This document shows positions 6,261-12,357 of a stretch of DNA of 15,366 nucleotides, one piece after another. The notes beneath the pieces are model-generated. The model did not search any database. It had not been told where the DNA came from and saw only the letters and a list, made by a program, of their open reading frames with translations. The stretch is from Flavobacterium sp. (GTDB taxonomy: Bacteria > Bacteroidota > Bacteroidia > Flavobacteriales > Flavobacteriaceae). The DNA is taken from contig JALRGZ010000007.1 in the NCBI GenBank assembly GCA_023253295.1, positions 1 to 15,366 of the forward strand. The letters are read 5' to 3'. Within the stretch, counting starts at the first letter, position 1; each line of letters starts with the position of its first letter. Both the position numbers and the translations under genes were made by a program.

Positions 6261-6824
6261 TTGAAATTATTTTTAAAAACAGATACTCATTTTCTTATCA
6301 AAAAAATTCTGGAAGAAAAATTAGATGTATTTAATATTAAATACAACCTGATAAATACCAATGAAATTTTATTTTTAGAAAATATGGATACCGCTACTTA
6401 CGAAAAAATAACTGCGGTATTAAACGAATATGGATTTGAAATTATTGAAAATCAAAAAAACATAATCGTCCAAAAAATCAAAGAAACGATTATTGATATG
6501 ATTTTTAATGAAGACGTACTTACTGTTAAAAGTTCAGTTTATTTAGCCGAAAAACTAGACCATAGTTATGGTTATCTCTCCAATCTTTTTTCAGAGGTAA
6601 CCTATACTTCGATTGAGAATTTCATCATTATTCAAAAAATTGAATATGTTAAAAAATTAATCACTCATCATGATTTAACATTAACTGAAATTGCTTTTAA
6701 ACTCAATTACTCCAGTGTTGCACACCTAAGTTCCCAATTTAAAAACACAACCGGAATCACACCGTCAGCCTTTCAACGAATTATTAAAAAAAGAAACGAA
6801 ATTAGCGCTCAAAATATAAACTAA
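6261..6824 (+). CDS. AraC-family transcriptional regulator
   Basis: 187 residues. The N-terminal half (1-75) is a small domain without cysteines or a known ligand motif. Residues about 78-175 are the double helix-turn-helix AraC domain, with SYGYLSNLFSEVT (102-114) in the first HTH and LTEIAFKLNYSSVAHLSSQFKNTTGITPSAF (141-171) in the second. The TTG start is chosen because the frame is closed by TAA at 6240-6242, the next Met is residue 42, and the peptide from TTG keeps the basic-hydrophobic N-terminus usual in this flavobacterial family. It is followed after 16 bases by a lone receiver and then a histidine kinase, so it is probably their co-transcribed DNA-binding output or a regulator of the operon. 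Its target is unknown. Confidence 0.88.
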   Translation: MKLFLKTDTHFLIKKILEEKLDVFNIKYNLINTNEILFLENMDTATYEKITAVLNEYGFEIIENQKNIIVQKIKETIIDMIFNEDVLTVKSSVYLAEKLDHSYGYLSNLFSEVTYTSIENFIIIQKIEYVKKLITHHDLTLTEIAFKLNYSSVAHLSSQFKNTTGITPSAFQRIIKKRNEISAQNIN

Positions 6825-6840
6825 ACCCCAAAAAAAGGAT

Positions 6841-7287
6841 ATGCAAAAAGATTTTATCTTAATTACTCTTGCTGATGATGATGAGGATGACAGAATGTTT
6901 TTTACGGATGCTTTTGACGAATTAAAAATTAATACTGTTGTGAATACAGTAAATGACGGAGTTGCATTAATGAACTTCCTCAATGCACCCGAAACTATTT
7001 TACCCAATATCATTTTCTTAGACTTAAATATGCCTCTAAAATCCGGAATTGAATGTTTAAAAGAAATTAAAGCGGATACAAAATTTAATGACATTGTTAT
7101 TGCTATATATTCTACTTCTTCATCTGAAGAAGACATAGAAAACACCTTTGTATTGGGAGCTAATATTTATATCAAAAAACCCAATCATTTTGGAAAATTA
7201 AAAGAAGTTTTATCTGAAGTAGTTACGATAAACTGGCAATACATTACTTCCGGATTAGATAAAGATAATTTTTTATTACGCATGTAA
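6841..7287 (+). CDS. Single-domain response regulator (Rcp1/CheY-like receiver)
   Basis: 148 residues, a receiver domain only. The acidic pocket is DDDEDD at 12-17, the phosphoacceptor is D61 in FLDLNMP, a conserved Ser (S91) sits at the end of beta 4 in IYSTSS, and K113 is in IKKP. No DNA-binding or enzymatic output is attached. The C-terminal tail (about 128-148) extends beyond the fold. Such lone receivers accept phosphate from a partner kinase and act by protein contact or as phosphorelay intermediates. The kinase gene starts 2 bases after the stop, so the pair is almost certainly cognate. Confidence 0.93.
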   Translation: MQKDFILITLADDDEDDRMFFTDAFDELKINTVVNTVNDGVALMNFLNAPETILPNIIFLDLNMPLKSGIECLKEIKADTKFNDIVIAIYSTSSSEEDIENTFVLGANIYIKKPNHFGKLKEVLSEVVTINWQYITSGLDKDNFLLRM

Positions 7288-7289
7288 AT

Positions 7290-9056
7290 ATGTTTAAATC
7301 TAAGTTATTCGATTCCATAGGATTTATAAGAGCATTATTTTTAATTGCTTTTTTTATATTAATTTTTTTAGCTTCTATCACGTATAGACACATTAAAGAA
7401 TTAGATAAAATAAGTGATTCGATAACCAATACTTATGAAATTTCTATTGAATTAGGTCAACTTATCTCTTATATAAAAGATGCCGAAACAGGACATCGTG
7501 GCTATATTATCACGAATGATTCGATTTATTTAGAACCATTTATTAATGCCCGAAAAAACGTTAATCATTCTTTCCTGAACCTAAATACCATAATAGAAAA
7601 GAATGCTAAAAAACAAGTACAACTAAACAGAATTTACGATTTAGTAGACAAACGTTTTTCTTATTTTAAAAACCGATTCTCCAGCAAAAAAGAATTCAAT
7701 GACGATTTTAGAGACGGAAAATTAGTGATGGATTCTTTAAGAATGGAAATTAACAGTATGCTCAATACTGAAAACAAGCTTCTTGATTCCAATGGAAAAC
7801 TTTATAAATACAATAATTCTAACACTCCTTTAATTGTATTTTCGACCTTCCTGATTTCTATTTTGATTTTAGGATTAGGCTATTTAAGAATTATTAAAAA
7901 CTATAAAGACTTAATCAATCAAAATATTCAATTAAAGATATTTGATGAATCTGGAAAACAAGCTGAAATCCTTGGAAAATATGGAAGTTGGCTCTTTAAT
8001 TTGGAAAATAAAACTTTTAGTTATTCTGATAATCAATTCCGATTATTAGGTTGTAAACCGGAATCTTTTGTTCCAACTTTAGAAAATTTATTAACCCAAA
8101 TTCATCCTGACGACAAAGAAGTACTCATTCAATCTTTTGAACAAGTAGAAACAACAGAATTTTTACCATTAATCCATTATCGAATCATCAAGAAAGATTC
8201 GTTAGAAATCCGTCATTTTAGAACAACAGCTCAAATTTTTATTGATCATTTGGGGAATAAAAATATGATTGGAACTACTCAGGATATTACCGAAGATTTT
8301 AACAAAACCCAATTAATTGAGTTACGTAACAAAGAATTAGAACAAAACAACAAAGAATTGATGGAATTCAATCATGTTGCCAGTCATGATTTACAGGAAC
8401 CGCTTCGAAAAATTCAAACTTTTATTTCCCGAATTGAATACAAAGAAAAAGACTCTTTATCAGTAAACGCTCAAAGCTATTTTGAAAAAATTCAGGAAGC
8501 TTCAAACAGAATGCGTATTTTAATTGATGATTTATTACAATATTCAAGAACCAGCCGTTCAGAGAAAAAATTTGAAACTACTGATTTAAATACTATTGCT
8601 GCTAATGCAATTAGTGAACTTTCAGAAAATATTAAGGATAAAAAAGCTGAAATCAATTTTGAAAAATTACACCAGGTAAAGGGTATTCCTTTTCAACTGG
8701 AACAATTATTTATCAATATTATTGGAAACTCTCTGAAATATTCTAAAACAGACGAAACTCCTTTGATAACAATTACTTCCAAAAAAGTAAAAGCTTCTAA
8801 AACACCTAAATTAAATGATCATTCAAAAAAGGAATATATTAAAATAGTATTCAAGGACAACGGACTGGGATTTGATCAACAATATGCCGAAAAAATATTT
8901 TTACTTTTCAACCGTTTACATGGCAAAAAAGATTTTCCCGGAACTGGCGTTGGACTTGCCATCTGCAAAAAAATAATTGAAAATCATAAAGGCCATATTT
9001 TTGCAAAAGGAAAACCTGATCAGGGGGCTGTTTTTGAGGTTTATTTACCTGTTTAA
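7290..9056 (+). CDS. Membrane sensor histidine kinase with CHASE3 and PAS domains
   Basis: 588 residues. Order: membrane helix 12-32; extracytoplasmic CHASE3-type sensor about 35-175 (AETGHRGYIIT at 65-75 is its usual signature); membrane helix about 180-200; a short linker; PAS/PAC domain about 222-337, with IHPDD at 271-275 and TTQDITE at 329-335; coiled coil about 338-358; HisKA with H366 in SHDLQEP; HATPase_c with N480 (N box), DNGLGF 523-528 (G1) and GTGVGL 551-556 (G2). All catalytic residues are present. The ligand of the CHASE3 domain is unknown. There is no receiver within the kinase; its partner is presumably the single-domain regulator directly upstream. It resembles the phytochrome-like HisKA subgroup with HDLQEP, but it has no bilin-binding GAF domain. 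Confidence 0.94.
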   Translation: MFKSKLFDSIGFIRALFLIAFFILIFLASITYRHIKELDKISDSITNTYEISIELGQLISYIKDAETGHRGYIITNDSIYLEPFINARKNVNHSFLNLNTIIEKNAKKQVQLNRIYDLVDKRFSYFKNRFSSKKEFNDDFRDGKLVMDSLRMEINSMLNTENKLLDSNGKLYKYNNSNTPLIVFSTFLISILILGLGYLRIIKNYKDLINQNIQLKIFDESGKQAEILGKYGSWLFNLENKTFSYSDNQFRLLGCKPESFVPTLENLLTQIHPDDKEVLIQSFEQVETTEFLPLIHYRIIKKDSLEIRHFRTTAQIFIDHLGNKNMIGTTQDITEDFNKTQLIELRNKELEQNNKELMEFNHVASHDLQEPLRKIQTFISRIEYKEKDSLSVNAQSYFEKIQEASNRMRILIDDLLQYSRTSRSEKKFETTDLNTIAANAISELSENIKDKKAEINFEKLHQVKGIPFQLEQLFINIIGNSLKYSKTDETPLITITSKKVKASKTPKLNDHSKKEYIKIVFKDNGLGFDQQYAEKIFLLFNRLHGKKDFPGTGVGLAICKKIIENHKGHIFAKGKPDQGAVFEVYLPV

Positions 9057-9140
9057 AAAATTAGAATTATATAATATTATCACTAAATCATATAAAATAA
9101 AAAAAAGCTATTTTATTTATTTTTACACAAAATTCACCTA

Positions 9141-9680
9141 ATGAATACAATAAAAAGCATAAAACGAATTTCTTTTTTAATGCTGTTTTTGAGCTGTTGC
9201 ATATTTGTTGCTTCTTGTGAGAAAAAAACAAAACCTGAAAAAGAAATAAATACTCCTACTAACACTAAAGTAAGTGAATTTGTTTTAACTGAAATTGCCG
9301 AATCAAATCTAAAAATAGTTGCGATTGCCCAAAAAGCACAGGAGAGTAAAATGGAAAACAGCACCAGAATCGTTTTACAGAAAATAGAAAAAGACCATAC
9401 AGTATTAAAAAATAAAATTAGAAAAATTGCCAAAGATAATTATATCATCATCCCTAATACTTTATATGACACTAGTATACTAAAAAATTTCATAAGCGAA
9501 GTAAGCATTAATTTATACCTTCAGAAACTTCATAATTCCATGCTGGCTGAATTAGCTCTCTACAAAAAAACAGCAGCCTCAACAATCAATAAAGACTTAT
9601 TAGATTTGGCAAAAACAGCTATTCCAAGTATCGAAAAAAACATAGCCAGCATACAGGAACAACAAAAAAGTCCACAATAA
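9141..9680 (+). CDS. DUF4142-like lipoprotein
   Basis: 179 residues. A basic start and hydrophobic core lead to a lipobox VASC with C26 as the lipidated cysteine; two further cysteines at 19-20 lie inside the signal. The mature part is helical and follows the DUF4142 ferritin-like layout: SEFVLTEIAESNLKIVAIAQKA (45-66) and a second helix with EKDHTVLKNKIRKIA. The family name is moderately sure. The function is unknown; DUF4142 proteins are often linked to stress or envelope functions. The 84 bases before it are AT-rich, with a weak all-AT hairpin (AAATAAAA/TTTTATTT, 9095-9118) but no clear promoter. Confidence 0.72.
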   Translation: MNTIKSIKRISFLMLFLSCCIFVASCEKKTKPEKEINTPTNTKVSEFVLTEIAESNLKIVAIAQKAQESKMENSTRIVLQKIEKDHTVLKNKIRKIAKDNYIIIPNTLYDTSILKNFISEVSINLYLQKLHNSMLAELALYKKTAASTINKDLLDLAKTAIPSIEKNIASIQEQQKSPQ

Positions 9681-9701
9681 AAACCCTAAATCGACTCTTT
9701 A

Positions 9702-9730
9702 AAAAACACCTTCAATAGGTGTTTTTTTTT
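9702..9730 (+). terminator. Rho-independent terminator
   Basis: AAAAACACC (9702-9710) pairs with GGTGTTTTT (9718-9726) across the loop TTCAATA, followed by more T to 9730. It closes the unit ending with the DUF4142 gene. Confidence 0.88.
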
Positions 9731-9774
9731 GAGCTAATTCTAAATGGCAATTGTATAAAAGTCTCAAAATATCC

Positions 9775-9816
9775 TGTAACACTTTTAATACAAAAGGATC
9801 GCACCTTTGTAATGTA
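9775..9816 (+). promoter_or_regulatory. Candidate promoter of the envelope cluster, possibly for an alternative sigma factor
   Basis: TGTAACA at 9775-9781 is followed after 19 bases by GCACCTTTGTAATGTA at 9801-9816. A near copy of the second block is at 3959-3974. The -35-like TGTAACA has the AAC core typical of ECF sigma promoters, but CACCTTTG also resembles a housekeeping -7 box, so which sigma factor is used is open. The first gene starts at 9864. Confidence 0.4.
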
Positions 9817-9863
9817 GCCTAGGAACTACTTATACACTTCATTGATAACTTAAAAACAGCGCC

Positions 9864-10493
9864 ATGAAAAAATTAGTATTAGCCGGAATGCTCAGTTTTG
9901 CATTCATAAGTTTTACCAAAGCACAAACACTAAGTCCTTCAGTAGGTATTAAAGGAGGTCTTAATTTCACTAATCTCTACACTGAAGATGTAGATGATAA
10001 TAATGTGCTCAGCAGTTTTAATGCAGGTCTTTATGCAAATTTACCTCTTGCTCCTTCAGTTTCTATTCAACCCGAAATTAACTTTTCAAGAAAAGGATCT
10101 GAATTAGTTTATGACAATGCTTTTGCAAGCGGAACAACAAAATTGAAACTGAATTATCTGGAAATACCAGTCCTTTTAAAGTTAAATGTTACACCTAATT
10201 TCAATATCCATTTCGGACCTTATGCAGCTTATTTACTTGATGGAAAAGCAACAAATGAAAGCAGCAACAGCTCTTTTAACTTTGAAGAAAACATCAATAA
10301 TGACGACTTAAACAAATGGGATTATGGTCTTTCAGGAGGAATCGGATTTGATTTTGCCTCAACATCACTTGGAATTCGTTACAATTATGGTTTACAAACT
10401 ATTGGAAAAGAAAGATCTTTTGGTGGCAACACCTATACTTTTCCTGACTCAAAAAACAGTGCACTGAGTTTGTACATTGGTTTCAAACTCTAA
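9864..10493 (+). CDS. Outer-membrane beta-barrel (porin-family) protein
   Basis: 209 residues. The signal peptide covers 1-20 (MKKL start, ...FTKA, cleavage before QT). The mature part alternates strands typical of the small 8-stranded OMP_b-brl family of Bacteroidetes: GIKGGLNFTNLY (33-44) at the start, PSVSIQPEINFSRKG strands, LNYLEIPVLLKLN in the middle, and a terminal strand ending YIGFKL. It is predicted to lie in the outer membrane; no catalytic motif is seen and the substrate is unknown. It is the first gene of a closely spaced set of four (gaps of 24, 29 and 55 bases) that also includes two small membrane proteins and a second barrel. Confidence 0.88.
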   Translation: MKKLVLAGMLSFAFISFTKAQTLSPSVGIKGGLNFTNLYTEDVDDNNVLSSFNAGLYANLPLAPSVSIQPEINFSRKGSELVYDNAFASGTTKLKLNYLEIPVLLKLNVTPNFNIHFGPYAAYLLDGKATNESSNSSFNFEENINNDDLNKWDYGLSGGIGFDFASTSLGIRYNYGLQTIGKERSFGGNTYTFPDSKNSALSLYIGFKL

Positions 10494-10517
10494 TTATTAA
10501 CTCTAAAAAATAAAATC

Positions 10518-10670
10518 ATGGGAAATATACTCTATCTGGCCGCAGTATTATTAGTAATATTTTGGGCCTTAGGATTCTTCATATACAGTATTGGAAGTTT
10601 AATACACATTTTATTAGTGATTGCAGTTATTGCAGTACTAATGCGAATCATAAGTGGAAAACAACTTTAA
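10518..10670 (+). CDS. lmo0937-family small membrane protein, 50 residues
   Basis: ATG at 10518, TAA at 10668-10670. The product has two closely spaced hydrophobic helices (about 4-23 and 28-44) separated by a short SIGSLIH turn, and ends in a basic tail, RIISGKQL. This layout (hydrophobic start with W16 and GFF, then a G-x-LIHILLVIA stretch and a short basic end) is that of the lmo0937 family, about 50 residues, widespread and often stress-inducible. The exact function is unknown. It lies 24 bases after the beta-barrel gene and 29 bases before the YtxH gene on the same strand. Confidence 0.82.
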   Translation: MGNILYLAAVLLVIFWALGFFIYSIGSLIHILLVIAVIAVLMRIISGKQL

Positions 10671-10699
10671 TTAATAACCCCTTAATCTTTAAATAAATT

Positions 10700-10966
10700 A
10701 TGAAAACAAGTAAAGTAATATTAGGAACAATCGGAGGATTAGTTACAGGAGCTATTTTAGGAATACTATTTGCTCCAAGCAGTGGCAAAAAAACCAGAAA
10801 AAAAATTGCCAAAAAATCAAAAGCAATGAAAGAACACGCCAAAGAAGACTTTGATAAATTAATTCAAAAAATTGATAACAAATACAAAACAATCTCTGAC
10901 GATGCGCATCGATTGCTACATGAAGGAAAATCAAAAACAGAAAATGAAACGGCTAAAAAAAATTAA
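10700..10966 (+). CDS. YtxH-domain protein
   Basis: 88 residues. A glycine-rich membrane helix (about 6-26) is followed by FAPSSGKKTRKKI (24-36), the defining YtxH motif, and then a long Lys-rich amphipathic helix to the C-terminus. YtxH proteins are small membrane-anchored proteins associated with general stress responses in Bacillus; the molecular role is unclear. Together with the lmo0937-like gene just upstream this suggests an envelope or stress regulon rather than housekeeping. Confidence 0.9.
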   Translation: MKTSKVILGTIGGLVTGAILGILFAPSSGKKTRKKIAKKSKAMKEHAKEDFDKLIQKIDNKYKTISDDAHRLLHEGKSKTENETAKKN

Positions 10967-11021
10967 GCCTTATTTAAAATCAGTAACAAATTCCATAACG
11001 CAAACCTAAAAAATTGTAATT

Positions 11022-11558
11022 ATGAAAAACAAAATCAAAACAGTAGCTATCCTATTTATATTAGTTTTAGGAACTACTACAGCCATAGCTCAAGATATCC
11101 CTGGTGATACTTATCAGCAAAAATTCAAACTGGGAATTGGTGCCAGTGTAGCTTATCCATTTGAAGATCCATACAACCTTAACGTGGGCGGCGATGTACG
11201 TTTGCAATATGATTTATCAAAAAAATATTCGCTTACCGCAACTACAGGTTTCAGTAATTTATTTGTAAGTGGAGACAATAATGATTTAGGTTATATTCCT
11301 GCTAAATTAGGTTTTAAAGCTTTTGTTTTAAAAGATAAATTTTATTTGATGGGAGAAGCAGGAGCTGCATTTTCCGTAACAAACAAGCATAACGATAAAT
11401 CATTGTTGTTGAGTCCGGGAATTGGATATGCTACTAAGTATATTGATGTTAGTGTTCGTTACGAATACCTGCCTGATTTCCCTTCCATCAGAAACAATAC
11501 AGCCGATAAAGGATTAGGTCAAGTTGCCTTACGTTTAGCGTACGGATTTAAACTGTAA
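11022..11558 (+). CDS. Predicted outer-membrane beta-barrel protein
   Basis: 178 residues. The signal peptide covers 1-23 (MKNKIK, hydrophobic core, cleavage after IAQ or AIA). The mature part has alternating strands and aromatic-rich segments (KFKLGIGASVAYPF, VRLQYDLSKKYSLTATTGFSNLF, KFYLMGEAGAAFSV) and closes with LRLAYGFKL, the same GFKL end as the first barrel of the cluster. The fold is probably an 8-stranded barrel. Overall sequence similarity to the first barrel is low, so this is not a recent duplication. It lies 55 bases after the YtxH gene. Confidence 0.8.
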   Translation: MKNKIKTVAILFILVLGTTTAIAQDIPGDTYQQKFKLGIGASVAYPFEDPYNLNVGGDVRLQYDLSKKYSLTATTGFSNLFVSGDNNDLGYIPAKLGFKAFVLKDKFYLMGEAGAAFSVTNKHNDKSLLLSPGIGYATKYIDVSVRYEYLPDFPSIRNNTADKGLGQVALRLAYGFKL

Positions 11559-11567
11559 ACAATAATT

Positions 11568-11592
11568 GAGCAGTATTGACGTAATACTGCTC
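11568..11592 (+). promoter_or_regulatory. Perfect 10-bp hairpin without a T run
   Basis: GAGCAGTATT (11568-11577) pairs exactly with AATACTGCTC (11583-11592) across the loop GACGT. The bases after it (TCCAATCAAC) lack the T tract needed for intrinsic termination. It may be an mRNA-stabilising or processing stem, an imperfect terminator, or an operator ahead of the lipoprotein gene at 11630. Confidence 0.5.
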
Positions 11593-11629
11593 TCCAATCA
11601 ACTTTTATATTAATTTAAATTGACAAACA

Positions 11630-12277
11630 ATGAAAAACTTAAATAAATATCTTGCTTTAACTGCCTTAACTATTATTACTACTTCATGTAAAGATGAAAA
11701 GCAGGAAATGGCAAATCAAAAAGTAGAACAATTTAAAATGTATGTAGACTCAATTAGTGAAGTAGCTACAGAAAAAGCTACAGAAAACTGGGTAAGTATT
11801 CAAAATAAATACGAACAGAGTAAAATGGAAGCTCAGCAAACGCTAACAGATCTGGAAAATAAAATGGAACTGGAATCCATGATAGACAAAGCTGACAGCA
11901 AATATGAAGAATACAAAGCTAAAGTAATTACTAAAAGAGATGCGATGCTTCGTGATAATTTCAGAAATAGCTTTTTTACCGAAAAAGTAGGCGAAGACAT
12001 GAAATTTGAATGGGTTAACAAAGATAATATCGCCGATGTTTATACTCATTTTGTAAATACCGTTGAGCAAAACAAAGCTAGCTATACCAGAGAAGATTGG
12101 GATGAAATTAAATTAATTTATGAGGCCTTAGATACCCGGAAAAACACTGTTGAAAAGCAAGGATTAACTCCTAAAAACAACATTAAAATTGCGGGTTTAA
12201 AAATAAAATTTTCTACTCTTTACAGAATAAACAGAGCAACTGCTAAGTCTAAAGAAAATGCAGAAGCTAAAGAATAG
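11630..12277 (+). CDS. Coiled-coil lipoprotein of unknown function
   Basis: 215 residues. The lipoprotein signal ends in TTSC with C20 lipidated. The mature protein is almost entirely helical and charged: about 24-105 is a likely coiled coil (regular hydrophobic spacing in KVEQFKMYVDSISEVATEKA and following), then a segment FFTEKVGEDMKFEWVNKDNI (114-133), then FVNTVEQNKASYTREDWDEIKLIYEALDTRKN. It resembles flavobacterial proteins annotated DUF6565, but I hold that name loosely. It has no catalytic motif and is presumably anchored in the periplasm or outer membrane. It lies 71 bases after the second barrel, with the hairpin between, and may share its transcript. Terminated by the hairpin at 12307-12336. 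Confidence 0.75.
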   Translation: MKNLNKYLALTALTIITTSCKDEKQEMANQKVEQFKMYVDSISEVATEKATENWVSIQNKYEQSKMEAQQTLTDLENKMELESMIDKADSKYEEYKAKVITKRDAMLRDNFRNSFFTEKVGEDMKFEWVNKDNIADVYTHFVNTVEQNKASYTREDWDEIKLIYEALDTRKNTVEKQGLTPKNNIKIAGLKIKFSTLYRINRATAKSKENAEAKE

Positions 12278-12306
12278 CCCCCCTCTTCTATCAATCTATA
12301 TATAAA

Positions 12307-12341
12307 AAAGCTTCCTCTATAAGATAGAGGAAGCTTTCTTT
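12307..12341 (+). terminator. Strong bidirectional terminator between convergent genes
   Basis: AAAGCTTCCTCTAT (12307-12320) pairs over 14 bases with ATAGAGGAAGCTTT (12324-12336/7), with a 3-base loop AAG. T-rich sequence follows on the plus strand, and A-rich sequence precedes, which serves as a T run on the minus strand. It ends both the rightward lipoprotein unit and the leftward OmpA gene. Confidence 0.9.
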
Positions 12342-12357
12342 TTCACTTTAAAATCTA

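Noticed and set aside
6765..7145. 126-codon frame antisense to the response regulator
   Set aside because: Ser-rich shadow of the receiver gene, without a promoter or recognisable domain.
9095..9118. Hairpin AAATAAAA/TTTTATTT after the kinase gene
   Set aside because: All A/T, thermodynamically weak and expected by chance in such AT-rich DNA; not called a terminator.
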